In this document: one piece after another, positions 14,038-25,695 of the stretch | Layout of the letters: the number at the start of each line of letters is the position of its first letter | How positions within the stretch are numbered: the stretch's first letter is position 1 | Source of the DNA: Aselliscus stoliczkanus | Lineage: Eukaryota > Chordata > Mammalia > Chiroptera > Hipposideridae | Assembly (NCBI GenBank): GCA_033961575.1 | Contig: CM066736.1 | Coordinates: 77,958,852 to 78,022,851, forward strand | Reading direction: 5' to 3' | Length of the DNA stretch: 64,000 nt | Made by a program: the position numbers and the translations under genes | Notes under the pieces: generated by a model | Databases searched by the model: none | Seen by the model: the letters and a program-made list of their open reading frames with translations, nothing else | Told to the model about the DNA's origin: nothing

Positions 14038-15494
14038 TGAAGTTTTCTTAAAGTGTGAAAATATAGACTGAAAAAAAAAATAACCATTTGGGAGAAGCAG
14101 AGCTCTGACCGTGGGACACACGTTAACTCATTTACTGCTATGTCAGATAAAATTGAGTTTAACATGTTCCCCAAGAAGCTGTGATGCAGGATGTACAGGG
14201 AAAACTTGCAGAGTTTGCCAAACAGTAGTAGATGCATTACTGCAATATTGTGAAAGATTTAGGCATCTTATGATCTATTTGCATAATGCACAGAGTGCAC
14301 AAATTCTAATGTATAAATAATACTAAAATATACACATCAAAGCTTCCCTCAAAGAATGATTATAAATTGTTTGGGCTAACTGAGGACATGGATATAAAAA
14401 TAATTTCCTGACTGCCCCTTAGAGAATTAATCACGTGTGTCTGTATGTGTGTGTGTATGCGTTCCCATAATATTTTGTTCATATATGTATTGATACATTG
14501 GGTTATATTTATTTTATTTGTGGTTTAAATGCCAATTTCCACATTAGTTTTCAAATGTGTAGAGTAGACCTGGAGTAGACTTCTACATTTACTGACTATT
14601 AACCTGAGCCTTTTTTTTTACATCTGCAAAAAAGATATAATCTTACTTACTAATGTTACTTACTTATCTCATATGAAATATGCAAGGACAAGTTCCAATA
14701 AAATACATGCGGATTCTTCTGCACATTTCGCATTAATCAGTCACTATTGAATAAAGAGAAATGCTAACATCTTAAATGCATTGTGGTAAAGGGAATGTTG
14801 TCTTGTCATTCACTTGCTCCACATGTTGTAAAGGAAAGCATATTCTTGGACCTCCATTTAGTCATTGAAAATAAATATTTTGGGAACATGGAGTGGATAA
14901 CAAATGGAATTGGATCCAATGATAGTGCGTACACTAACGTCATGGTCTTTTCTTCATTGTGAGTACATTTACTAATTAAAATTTAGTGATGACAATGAAT
15001 ATGACCAAAGAATGTAAGCAGAATCAAACTTCAAAGATCAATTAACCTAAGTTCAATTACTCCTTAGCAGAAGAAATTCTATAAAGGTTGACAGGTTCAG
15101 ATGTTATTTAGAAATTGTCCTGAACGTTGTATGTAGATTTTATTTTAGTGAGCAAGCCAAAGAGGTCTTGAAGATAATTTCCAATCATATACTTTTCTGG
15201 TTTTTGTTTTTTGGTATAAGCCATGGTAAGAGTATGAATAAATATATTTATAAACTGATTTTTTTCCTTAAATTACAAATTAATAAAGTTAGGCTTTCTT
15301 AATTTTTCCTGATTTTCATTGCCATGTTTTCTATTAAAAATGATTCCAGAAAGCTTTGATGAATAATACACTTAGCTTCATTCAGTGCAAGCATATGTAT
15401 TTTAAAAAATCTGTATTTTTTAATTAATCCAGGTCAGAGATATGACAGGAAAGAAGTCCTGGTTCTTAAAGTTTCCAATTCCTTACTGGTTGAT
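14036..15494. other. Intron, no gene seen
   Basis: AT-rich, without a recognisable repeat apart from short simple tracts. The solo LTR follows. Confidence 0.5.
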
Positions 15495-16349
15495 TGCCGG
15501 AGGCTGACAGCATCCTGGTGTCTGACAAGGCCACATTGAAATAAAGATCCACGCTCAGCACTGGATGTCTGGGATGCTGCCTTATGGTTGGTCATGTAAT
15601 ATCTCCTGTCTCTAAGAACCCATGTGCCTTTCCTCCTATAGGAGACAATGTACTCACTGCATTTGTGACAAGTTCCTGTGGTACCCTGATGATAGCTGGC
15701 TGTGTAAGTCAACGACGGGGCAAGAGTTCCTAAAGAAAAGGAAACTTCCTAAAACAGGCTACAGCCCGAGGGGACCCCTGAGCTGAGATATTGGGGTCTC
15801 AAGCCCCTTGGCCTATGCAGCTGTGAAAGGTTTCCTTGGAGATCAGGAGACCAAGGTCTCTCAGCCATGAGAGTTCTGATAAGAGACAACTTACTGACCA
15901 TGAGGTATTTTAATTAACAACCTTGTTTTAACTCTTTGCTTTGTACATTGCTGTAGCAACAAAAACTGAAGCTCTGACTGAGAAACATGTTCCCCTCTAT
16001 TGCAATAATATGCAGCGCTTCGTAGGATAGAAAAAGTTTGAGACTCCTTTTCCTACTAAGTTCAAGTATATGCCCTGTAAGGAAGTCATGTAACCGGTGT
16101 ACCCTGGAAAGATACAGTTACAAAAAGGTAAAAGCTCTGAGAAAGAGAAAAACATCCTGATCATGTGAAACATAACTTACAACATAACTTGCAATTGAGG
16201 TAATGGTCAGAAGCCCCTATAAAAGGGGCCAGGCTTTAATAATAAAGTGTGTGTGACGCTCCTATGAACCTCTTTCCGGTGTCTCCCTCCTTTCCCCTCG
16301 CCGACGCTTTCGGGGAACCTCTGGTCTTCACGGGGGCTGGCTCCCCGCA
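15495..16349 (+). mobile_element. Solo LTR of an endogenous retrovirus (class I-like)
   Basis: The segment starts TG, ends CA, and is flanked by the 6-base direct repeat GTTGAT at 15489-15494 and 16350-16355. Inside are a TATAAAAGGGG promoter near 16218, an AATAAA near 16242, and a GC-rich tail with CCGGTGTCTCC, which together look like U3, R and U5. No gag, pol or env is present, so it is a solo LTR left by recombination between two LTRs. The class I assignment rests on general layout only. The boundaries are supported by the duplication and the TG...CA ends. Confidence 0.7.
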
Positions 16350-16436
16350 GTTGATATTCATCAAGACATCTTTCAGTTTCCCCTCTGTAAAGTGAGGGCC
16401 CTAAACTATGTGAGCTTCAAGATTCTTTCTCATTTA

Positions 16437-16538
16437 GGGCTGGCAGAGTGGCGCTGTGGTTAAGAGCTGTCTTGGGACGCCAGCAGCCCTGGTTTGGATC
16501 CCACATGAGGGCCAGTGACACTGCCCTCTAAAAAAAAA
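16437..16538 (+). mobile_element. GGCCGGCC SINE, family A short form
   Basis: Head sequence GGGCTGGCAGAGTGGCGCTG through GACACTGCCCTCT, then A10. The flanking duplication is AGATTCTTTCTCATTTA upstream and AGATTCCTTCTCATTTA downstream (one mismatch). Confidence 0.85.
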
Positions 16539-16555
16539 AGATTCCTTCTCATTTA

Positions 16556-17223
16556 CTTCTCATTTAGATGCTTCCTGATGCTAAATTGCCTCCAGGGTCA
16601 GCAGTTTCAGCGCAGGGACGATGGCGATCATGAGGGTGATGATGGGCTCGTTTGACTGAACACTTACTCTGTCTGTGCTCTAAACTGTGTCAACTGCAGC
16701 TATGCGTGCAGTGTGTCTTCACCTGAATCATCAGAATGTATATCTCCAAGGTGAAATTAAGCTGTTAAGTATGGCTATTTTCCTGTCTTTCTAAAAATTT
16801 ACATTTTCTACTTTTGCTAAAAATGCGTTTTGAATCTAAATGCAAAGAGATTTACCATCATAATTTAGCTTGTCTCTGTGAGGGTTGGCAGATAAAGGTA
16901 TCCGAGTTCCTCTGCGGACGCCTCACTGAAGCAGCCAATAGAGGAGAAAAATGGGTGATTCTCAGGGTTTTTACTCCCTGGCAGCTCTGACTTGGATGTA
17001 ACTGCCTGGGGTCAGAATGCTTCCTGTGAAAAGGCCTGTTTGTCTTTGCTCTTAAATCACGACATAGTGCAGATCCTTTTCCCTCCGATTTGAGTCTGTG
17101 AGTGAGTACTCAAGAATGAACATGGCTGTTCAAGTTTCCAATAATAGGCGTATGTTACCATAGACACATCCTTTAAATATGTCAGTGGTGCATTATTGCA
17201 CAGCAATACTTAAAGCCTTTCAA
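16556..17223. other. Intron, no gene seen
   Basis: Moderate GC, no recognised repeat. It leads into the 72-bp tandem duplication. Confidence 0.45.
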
Positions 17224-17368
17224 CAACATCGTATTTTGTGAGATTCTGAAATTCTGAGTTGTGAACGGTAATTAGATATTTGACTTTCAGCTGTTCAACA
17301 TCATATTTTGTGAGATTCTGAAATTCTGGAGTTGTGAACGATAATTAGATATTTGACTTTCGGCTGTG
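17224..17368. repeat. 72-bp tandem duplication
   Basis: CAACATCGTATTTTGTGAGA and following at 17224-17295 recurs at 17296-17368 (CAACATCATATTTTGTGAGA and following). The two units differ by a few substitutions and a one-base insertion (CTGAGTT versus CTGGAGTT). Not a known transposon. Confidence 0.9.
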
Positions 17369-17645
17369 AAGTGGTCCTGAGACACTCCTTTAGAGCCTTG
17401 TGGTACAAAATTATGGGAGTCATTGTAATTTACTAGAGAATATTTAGAAGGTAAGGGATGAGAGATAATGAGTCTTTCTAACTACTCCAAGATAGTCTTA
17501 TGGGTTTATTAAAGATGAGAACTTGATAAGGCAAGCTTAGTTGAAATAGATAATTTTACCCACCCCCTTTTGCATTTGGGGGGAAATAAGTTATCAACTG
17601 TTAGATTATATTGACCTGAAAAACCAGAATTAAAGAAAGAAATAG

Positions 17646-17756
17646 GGACCGGCCGAGGGGCGTGGTGGTTAAGCGCTGGCTTGGGAAGCCAGTGGCCCCC
17701 GGTTCGGTCCCACATATGAGGGCCAGTGACACTGCCCTCAAAAGAAAAAAAAAAAA
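17646..17756 (+). mobile_element. GGCCGGCC SINE, family A short form
   Basis: Head with GGCTTGGGAAGCC hairpin and CCCGGTTCGGTCCCAC B box, ending in an A-rich tail. AAAGAAAGAAATAG flanks both ends (17632-17645 and 17757-17770). Confidence 0.87.
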
Positions 17757-18048
17757 AAAGAAAGAAATAGAAGATTCCTTGGCCATTTTTCTCACATTCT
17801 TTCAGCTTGTTTCACTGCTGCTATTATTCCTTCCACCATCCTCTAAGGAATATTGAAACAGGTGACTCTAAAATATATTTCTGTAAAGGCAATTCTATGG
17901 ATGAGAGGAGAGGATATTTAGTGAGCATATCCTGTGTGCCTTCTACTATGCTAAGTAGTGTGGTGTTTCTTATCAGATCCTTACTGAAATGCTTGCCTGG
18001 CGCTATGCTAGGGACCTAGGGAACATGAGGATGGAAAAACAAGGCCTC

Positions 18049-18193
18049 AGGCCAGGCGAGTGGCTCAGTTGGTTAAGAGCTCGCTCAAGAGTGCAAGCTG
18101 AGCTCTGAGCAACAGCAGTTCGATGCCCAGCCCAAGCTGAGCTGCTGCTGAGCTGCCAACAGATGGCAGGATAGCTCAGCTAAAAAAAAAAGC
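18049..18193 (+). mobile_element. Related SINE, family B
   Basis: It starts AGGCCAGGCGAGTGGCTCAG, TTGGTTAAGAGCTCGCTC, then AGCAACAGCAGTTCGATGCC (B box), GAGCTGCTGCTGAGCTGCC and AGGATAGCTCAGC before poly(A). AAAAACAAGGCCTC is duplicated at both ends. The first about 35 bases resemble family A, but the rest differs. Confidence 0.83.
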
Positions 18194-18279
18194 AAAAACA
18201 AGGCCTCTGTGGTCGGGAGGCCTCACAGGTGTTATCTCAGGTGATCCTCACACTGAACATGGAAATTTGGTATTTTAGT

Positions 18280-18282
18280 GTA

Positions 18283-18313
<31 letters not shown>

Positions 18314-18319
18314 TTTTTC
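18280..18319. repeat. (TA)n followed by poly(T)
   Basis: About 12 TA units followed by a T run. Confidence 0.9.
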
Positions 18320-18489
18320 CAACATTAGGAAACTGAGGGTCGAGAGGGGAAGATAATTTGCCCAAGGTTATTTATCCAATAAGAAGTGGAGCAGAAATTC
18401 TATTCAAGATCTGTCTTATGATTTTTTACTGTATCATACAGTTTACTTCACCTCTGCTATCTCCATGGCAATAGAAGAGTAGAATCCAC

Positions 18490-18715
18490 CATGTTTGGTT
18501 CAAGTCCATCTCTACTCCCTGTGTGACCTAGAGCAAGGTATTGTACCTCATGAAATCTCAGTTTTCTTGTCTACAAGGTCAGGACAACAATATGCTGACC
18601 TCAAAGAGTGGTTAAGGCTTATGTGCAATGACTGTAAAGCACCTTGTTATATGCTTGGTTGGCACAGTGTGGGCCGTAGGCCATTGCTGTTGCCATTGTG
18701 GGTGTTAATAATCTA
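18490..18715 (+). mobile_element. MIR SINE remnant
   Basis: CAAGTCCATCTCTACTCCCT, GTGTGACCTAGAGCAAGG, CATGAAATCTCAGTTTTC and AAAGAGTGGTTAAGGC match MIR blocks. Confidence 0.6.
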
Positions 18716-20179
18716 AGTGAGAAATGCGGGCAATTTTTGTGGTTCTCAATTTGTTTGTTCACATGTTTCCTCAGTCTAAAGGTTATAGCACCATTTGTCA
18801 GTGGTTGGGGGGTGGCTACTGGTGCCCACCACAGTGAGGGGGAGTGGGGCTAGGGTGTAGTTGGGGAGGGATCAGTTGTATAAAGTGCTTTTGGGGAAAT
18901 CCGATTGGGGGGTGGGCTGGGCATGAGCAGGCTCTAGGCTCCTTCTTTCTGTTTCAGCTTCAGACCCTTCATTTGTCTGTTGTTATAAATGACTGCTCAT
19001 TTGCTTTTGTTTGTAGCATGTTTTAAAAACACGGCCTTTAAATGAAAGTTGCTGGGGAGGATGGATATTCAGAGATTTTCCAGTTCTTTTATTAACATTG
19101 ATGATCTCATCATATAACAGTATTTTTGGCACATGATAGGGGTTCAATAAATGATGATAAATGAATGAATTATCTAATGGGTAAACAAACAAATATTTAC
19201 AAAGCATCTGAAAAAATACACACGTACAGCTGTATGTAGGAATATGCAAAACTCTTGGGTTAGAATTTAGAGGTAAAGAGTTGCTAAGCATAGGCCAGAA
19301 CTAGGAGTGAGTTAGAAGTAGGAGTAGGGTTGGAGCTATGTGTGGATCACAGCTAAGACCCTCCCAGATTTTGGGCTAGGTTGATCACTGTGCCTTGCTT
19401 TTATACATGCATTTTTTGCTCCAGGCAGCTTTCCCAATAGGCTAGTGAGGTGGGTAGGGCAGGCATGAGTTGCACTGGTGTGAGACCCCAGCTGTTAGAA
19501 ATTTTTACCCACCTGTGCTGTCAATTATACATTCTGTTCAAATACCCATGCTGAAATTCTTTTCATCTGAGATTGTGCGCATAGTGTGACGGGGATCTAC
19601 CAAGCTGAACACCACAGAAGTCCTATAGAAAGTCTGTACTCACATACAGCCAATTAAAGAGGCATGGAGCCTGAGCCTGCTTTCCTCACTGCTGCTCCAA
19701 GTCCCATTTCAATGTGTCTTTCACCAAAGAAACAGAGCAAATTCTCAACAAAGGAAACTCTGCTTCATAAATATTGAATAGTGGTGGTTACATCTGACCC
19801 AAGAGAAACCTCAACTTGTTAGAGGACTGTATTTATCAGCCCTTAGCCCCTGAGTGTTATATACCTGGAACTCTGTGAAGGTTGTGAACAGTGAGGAATT
19901 AACTTAAAACTGTTGTCATTATCCTAGTTATCATATTCTTCTTCATCAAAAGTCAGTGTTTACTATAGGCTCTTCTTTTCTTGGAGAGAAATGAAGAGAG
20001 GATGAATGAACAATTGAAGGTCCTATCCTTTGAAGAAATCTTTAAAAATATTGACATGTGGTTAGAGAAATAAATAAGATTATATTTAAACGTAAGGAGA
20101 CTTGGAATCTAGAGAAAATTCAGTTTATCTCTGTGTGTGTGGAAAAAAACTAACATTGAAAATATCTTGATTTCATTTC
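18716..20179. other. Intron, no gene seen
   Basis: Contains a short GC-richer patch at 18780-18950 and L2-like AGGGGTTCAATAAATGATGA near 19139. No exon seen. Confidence 0.45.
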
Positions 20180-20387
20180 CAGGTATAAAACAAGTAAGTC
20201 ATGGGGATGTAATGTACAGTATGGGGAGTATAGTCAGTAATATTGTAATAGCGTGGTATGGTGTCAGATGGTTGCTGGACTTATGGTGATCACTTCTTTA
20301 GGTATATAAAGGTTGAATAACTATTGTGTACACCTAAAACTATTATAATATAGTATATTAGCTATACTTTAATAACAATCTTGAAAA
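20180..20387 (+). mobile_element. 5'-truncated L1 3' UTR insertion
   Basis: It contains GGGGATGTAATGTACAG, GTCAGTAATATTGTAATA, TGTACACCTAAAACTA and a terminal CTTTAATAACAATC block, all typical of L1 3' UTRs. TTGATTTCAT with near-identical flanks lies on both sides (about 20167 and 20398), a degraded target-site duplication. Confidence 0.65.
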
Positions 20388-20489
20388 AGAAAATGTCTTG
20401 ATTTCATCTGGGGAGGACGCAGGATTAGGAGCATACCAGGAAAGATAGGTGTAGGACCTGAGAGGAAGACCAGTCAGGTAAACATAGTG

Positions 20490-20705
20490 GGGAAATAAAA
20501 AGAGCATGGAGTCAAATAGAATTGGGTTTAAGTCCCTACTTTGACACCTTGTTCTTAGACAAGCTATTGACCTTCTCTAAGATTAGTGTCTTCATCTGTA
20601 AAGTGTGGACACTAAAACTTTTTTAAAAAATGGGATGATGTATGTGAAATGCCTTGCAAAGATTTAGTATGCTGTCAATACTCAGTAAATGCTTATTCAT
20701 ATTCT
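20490..20705 (+). mobile_element. MIR SINE remnant
   Basis: AGCATGGAGTCAAATAGAAT, TGGGTTTAAGTCCCTACTT, GACAAGCTATTGACCTTC, TTCATCTGTAAAGTG and CTCAGTAAATGCTTATTC are MIR in order, from box B to tail. Confidence 0.75.
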
Positions 20706-20866
20706 TGCCCCTTGCACATATTTCAGAATCACTACTCCTATAGAGCCAATCTTTAAACCTACTAATTGATGAGCCTTTGCTTAGCTAGTCTCTTCCTCCT
20801 CATTGTTGATGTACATTTCCACATTCTTTCCTTTCTTTTTTTCTTGACTTTATTCTACTTAAGTTT

Positions 20867-21480
20867 TCTTTTTTAATTGAGATATGATTGACATATATTA
20901 TTAGTTTCAAGTATATGACACAATGATTTCATATTTGTATATATTGTTAAACGATTGCAGCAATAAGTCTAGTTAATTTTAATAACCACACAGAGTTACA
21001 AATGTATTTTTCTTGTGTTGAGAACTTTTAAGATCTGGTCTTTCAGCAACTTTCAAATATTCAGTACATTATTATTCACTATAGTTACCATGCTGTGCAT
21101 TATATTCTAATAACTTATTTATTTTATAACTGGAAATTTGAACCTTTGACCACTTTCATCCATTTTGCCCAGTCACCCTCCCCACCCCCTGCCTCTGGCA
21201 ACCACCATTCAGTTCTCTGTATCTATAAGTTTGGTTTTGTTTGTTTGTTTTAGGTTCTGCACATAAGTGAGATCATATAGTATTTCTCTTTCTCTATCTG
21301 ACTGATATTACTTGTCATAATGTCCTCAAGGCCCATCCATGTTGTCACAAATGGCAAGATTTTTTTCTTTTTATGGCTGAATGATATTCCATTGTGTATG
21401 CCACATTTTCTTTATCTATGCATCCATTGATGGATACTTAGGTTGCTTCTATGTCTTGACTATCATAAAAAATACTTCAA
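20867..21480 (-). mobile_element. Antisense L1 3' end
   Basis: The strand as printed shows TTGACATATATTATTAGTTTC, CAACCACCATTCAGTTCTCT, ATAAGTGAGATCATATAGTA and GATGGATACTTAGGTTGCTT, which are the complements of the L1 3' UTR and the end of ORF2. It is heavily diverged. Confidence 0.75.
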
Positions 21481-21787
21481 TGACCCATGTTCCTTCTTTT
21501 GTTCTCTCTATTTCTCCCATACTCAAAAGAGCATCCTTCCCATATCTTTTTACATACACGAGGATTTCTTCTACATGTTGATCAAGTTCTTTTTGGGGGA
21601 CTCTTTCTGGGACCACTAATATTATCAACTCCCTGCTCTGAACAGCTATAGCATCTATATTATTTTTTATCTCTTATTTATACCATATTACTACAGATCT
21701 TATAATCATGTCTTTATTTCTTTAATAAGTATGGTACCAAGTTCTGTACTAAGCTTGAGGAATTTGCAGATAAAAAAGACCCAGGCT

Positions 21788-22155
21788 GGGGCAGGCCGAG
21801 TGGTGTGTTGGTTAGGAGTTGGCCCAGGACGCCAGCTCTAAGCAGCAGGTCCCCAGTTTAGATCCCACATGAGGGCCAGTGACACTGTGCCCTCTACAGC
21901 TAAGATGGGGAACAACACCTCGACCTGGAGCTGGGCTGCCCTGACTCACCAGCAACTGCATATGCTGCAGTGGGGCTGGCTGGCAGCTGGTGTGTGCTTT
22001 CATGAGCTGCTGTGAGCAGCTGTGAGTGGCTGCCCAATGGCCGGTGAGTGACTGCCTCACCCGGGAAGAGCGCAATGATAATACCAACATGGGGTAGTGA
22101 AGCTCCACAACTAGATTGAAGAACAAAAAGGACATCAACTTCTTTGTTCCCAATT
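21788..22155 (+). mobile_element. GGCCGGCC SINE, family A long form, diverged
   Basis: The head has GGCAGGCCGAGTGGTGTGTT and the body has CGACCTGGAGCTGGGCTGCC, with the internal GATAATACCAACATGGGGTA block. The 3' end is lost or diverged, and no clean duplication was found. It is older than the other long copies. Confidence 0.75.
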
Positions 22156-24444
22156 CATGGTCTTCTTGGGGAAACAGATACAAAGACAAATAATTATAAT
22201 TAAATATAAGTGCTCTAGGAGGTGTTTGCAAAGTACTAGAGATGCATGTTCTTTCACCCAATTAAATTATATGCTATTAAATGGCAGCACCCTATTTTAT
22301 ATTCTTCCTCTGTAATCCTCTTCTAGAACATCTAGCTGAATATTAAGTAGTTATTACACATTTATTGCCTTGAATTCTTCTGTGGAGAGTTTTAATATCA
22401 TAGAGCATATTTAGATGCCTGAGAGGGAATATTACCCAAAAGCAATCACCATTAAGATTCTGTATAAAGTCTCCAAGCCCATGGAATCACGAGGAATAGA
22501 AATAGACCTTTGATTCGTATAGAATCCATCATTTGGTATTGTGAGGCAAAAGTTCCTCAGCATTTAAACAAAGTCAGGCTATATATAATCTCGTCTCTTA
22601 TGGGGAGGCTGTGTGACAAGCCAGCCTCAGGAAAAGGAGCCTATGTGGTAAGTAGGTGCCTTTTACCTGTAATACTGGCCAATGTTCAAATACCAAAAAC
22701 ACACTTAAGGGGTCACATTTTGTTAAAACCGAAATCCAATATAGGTTTGTTGTCAAGCAGAGCTGTCTTGGAGACCAGTGCTTGGAGCTTGGGTGTGTGA
22801 TCAATTATGGGAATCATGATGTCTTTTGGGAATTGTCAAAATTTGTAGTCAATGAGCACTATACTAATTTGGTGGCTAAGAATACCATCCCTATAGAAAT
22901 CTAGATATTGGCCATTGGAATTCTGTAGGCGAGACAGGGCCATTTAAAGACACTTAGGTCAAGCAGCCCACCTAGAGCTTGCAAAAGAGAACTCTCTCTG
23001 GAGTTCCTCTGCGTTACATCACCCTGGTGTTTTACTGACATTGAATTTCGACTTCCTCCAAGACACATCTGTGTCTTTCTGGCTGCAAACTGAGCTAACT
23101 TTGGGGACTAGGAATAATGGTGATTGAAAGATCACAGCTAATTAGCTTAATGTTTACTTAGCCTTTTGCTGGAGCCCAGCACAAACAACCCAGAGGCAAA
23201 TTTGGAAGCCCTCAGTTCCAAGAAAGAGTTTTTGACCAAGGTTGCTAAATAAAGGCTGTGGGTTCATGTGGGATTCTACAGTTAGCAAGTGTTGTTACAT
23301 GATCACAGAGCTGGTCTTCTATATAAACAGTATCCATATTTTCCTATAAGGTGCAATTTGAGGACTCAGCAGCCACCATTCCTCTCTAGAATTTGTTCCT
23401 ATGGGCTTTTTGAATGATGACTGAACTTGGGCTTGATAGTGGAGAATCCGAACTTGCCATGATGGGGCAGAGGCGATGAATAAAAGGCCAGGAAAGTGAC
23501 CCAAAGCATAATTTATCCAAAAAGTAGTTATAATTTTAATAACTACTATAAAAATATATGTTAAATATATTCTATACCTCCTATACAATATTGAGCAAAT
23601 TATGCTTTTTTTTTCCCATTTATGTTTTTCAAAACCCCAGTAATGAGGGTACTGCTAATATTCTCCCATCACACATCTACTAGGTAGCCAACTGGGATTC
23701 AAGCACAGATCTGTCTCCTTCCAAAACCTGCTGTATTCTGCTGCCTTCCTGTATACCAGCCTGTTACCTGGGATCCAGGGCTCCACTTAGGAAATTAAGG
23801 GGTCAAAGTCCAGCAGGCATAGTTTCTCTTGCTGATAGGTGGCTTTCCAGAAATGCCCACAGCAGTCCTACCATGCCAAGGTGTGTCTCAATTGGTAGTT
23901 TCTACATATATTTTCTGTAACTTAGAAATGTTTACATTCACTTCTTGAGTAAAGAACACTACCTTTCTGCCAGTCCTGATGTTACTGAGATGCAAGGGAC
24001 TAAGACCTTTTTCTGATGCAAACAGGAGCTATGTAAACAACTCAATGTAATAAAAGAATACAACTCCCTGGGAGTACAGAAGAGAGAGTGACCCATTTTG
24101 CCTGAGAGAGTGGGGAAAATTTCAAAGAAGAGGTGGCATTTGAGTCAGACTTCAGAGAAGTTGGCCTCTGCCTTCTAAGGCTGTGAAAATCAGCTCAGAA
24201 TAAATGTACCTGAGGTAGCCCCTATACAAATGATTGAAAGGTGGACCATAAAAGTGCTTTTTTTGTTTTATAAAGCACTGCTTTATGTTTAAATACCCCA
24301 TATAATGTAGACTACATTGTATATAGCTGCTAATAAATTAAATGAGGTAGGAAATGAATGCAATTGGCAACCTTGAAGTTATAATTAGCAATCATTTAAT
24401 GATATAGCAAAGTATGCAGAGGCTGTGTAGTAGCGTATTAAGAT
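22156..24444. other. Intron, no gene seen
   Basis: Mostly unique-looking sequence. Several open frames of 65-96 codons on both strands overlap one another at 22510-22904 and have no recognised domain. Confidence 0.45.
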
Positions 24445-24665
24445 AATTTAAGTGTAGTGGTTAAGAGCACAGATTCTGGAGTTAGGAAACCTAGATTTGC
24501 ATCCTGTACTGTCTGAACCTGGGCAAGTACTTAATTTTCTATCTTCATGTTCTTCATCAGTAAAATGGAAACCATAATTGTATCTCTCAAAGTTGTTCTG
24601 AAGGTAACACTGGTTAATTCATATGAAGAGCTTAGGATACATTTAATAGATGTTGACTATTAATA
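24445..24665 (+). mobile_element. MIR SINE, well preserved
   Basis: TGTAGTGGTTAAGAGCACAG, TTCTGGAGTTAGGAAACCTA, AACCTGGGCAAGTACTTAA, TTCATCAGTAAAATGGAAA and TAGATGTTGACTATTA follow the MIR consensus nearly full length. Confidence 0.8.
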
Positions 24666-25184
24666 TATTTGAAAGAAGAAAATTAACATCTGAACTCTAA
24701 TATAAAGATACATGAAAAGATCCCTTATTTTCTTGAGCCACTGGTTTGAAATGCGACTGATTTTATACTGTACCTTTCTAAAGACTATCACCTTTTAACT
24801 TTGCAGGGAAAAAAAACACAACTCTTTGTGAAATGTTACTATTTACAATCCTACATTCCATATAGTAGGTAGTGTGTTTTCTGTCACCTTGGTTGAGTTA
24901 AATACCACATCTAGTTCTCATTTTCCTTATCCGTTAGTTGGACAAATTGTGCTGGAAAGTCCTTTTCAGGCTGAGGTTTTATGATTCTCTGAGTTATATT
25001 TCCTCGTTTAGTGCTTACCTAGTGCCTTCAGTAGTAAAGGGCAATGTTACTGTTTCCAGTTTAGAAAGAAAGAGCTAGAAAAACAGAAAAGCCAAATTAT
25101 GTCCTAGATAGTTGAAGACAGAGGCAGGATTATGATATAGGTCTCGCATGTGAAATTGATGAAGACCCACTGTGGTGGAGGGGA

Positions 25185-25370
25185 AAGACAGTGGTCATTG
25201 GTGTCTAATACAGTTGGGTTACAATTTGACCTGGGTTCATATATAAGCTGTTCTGTTTCCTACTGGCAGAACTGTGAATAATTTACATATAGTTAATGAG
25301 CTTCAGTCTTCTCTTTTGTAAAAACAAGAGTAACAATATCAATGTAATAGTTAGATTAGATGCTAAGTGT
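25185..25370 (+). mobile_element. MIR SINE remnant
   Basis: GGTGTCTAATACAGTTGGGT, ACCTGGGTTCATATATAAGC and TTAATGAGCTTCAGTCTT match MIR, up to the SINE insertion at 25380. Confidence 0.5.
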
Positions 25371-25379
25371 AAGCTTCTT

Positions 25380-25502
25380 GGGCCGGCCAAGTGGCGCGGT
25401 GGTTAAGAGCTGGTGTGGGAAGCCAGCGCCCCGGTTTTGATCCCATATATGAGGGCCAGTGACACTGCCCTAAAAAAAAAAAAAAAAAAAAAAAGGACAG
25501 CA
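25380..25502 (+). mobile_element. GGCCGGCC SINE, family A short form, young
   Basis: GGGCCGGCCAAGTGGCGCGG to GACACTGCCC, then a long A tract. The 18-base duplication GCTAAGTGTAAGCTTCTT at 25362-25379 and 25503-25520 is perfect. The pyrimidine microsatellite starts at its 3' edge. Confidence 0.9.
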
Positions 25503-25518
25503 GCTAAGTGTAAGCTTC

Positions 25519-25695
25519 TTTTTCCATTCCTTCTTCCTTCCCTCCCACCCTCCCTCCCTCCCTCCCTCCCTCCCTCCCTTCCTCCCTCCCTCCCTCTTTC
25601 CTTCTCTCCCTCTCTCCCTCTCCTTCCTTCCTTCCTTCCTTCCTTCCTTCCTTCCTTCCTTCCTTCCTTCCTTCCTTCCTTCCTTCCTTCCTTCT
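25519..25695. repeat. Pyrimidine microsatellite: (CCCT)n then (CTTC)n
   Basis: About 175 bases of almost pure C and T. The first part is mainly CCCT units and the second is about 17 uninterrupted CTTC units. The other strand is (GGGA) and (GGAA). It borders the young SINE at 25380-25502. Confidence 0.95.

Noticed and set aside
13924..14237. Minus-strand frames rich in Ile-Tyr
   Set aside because: Translations of the TA microsatellite at 13979-14035.
16218..16250. Host promoter with TATAAAAGG
   Set aside because: It lies in the LTR and is explained by the retroviral promoter and polyadenylation signals.
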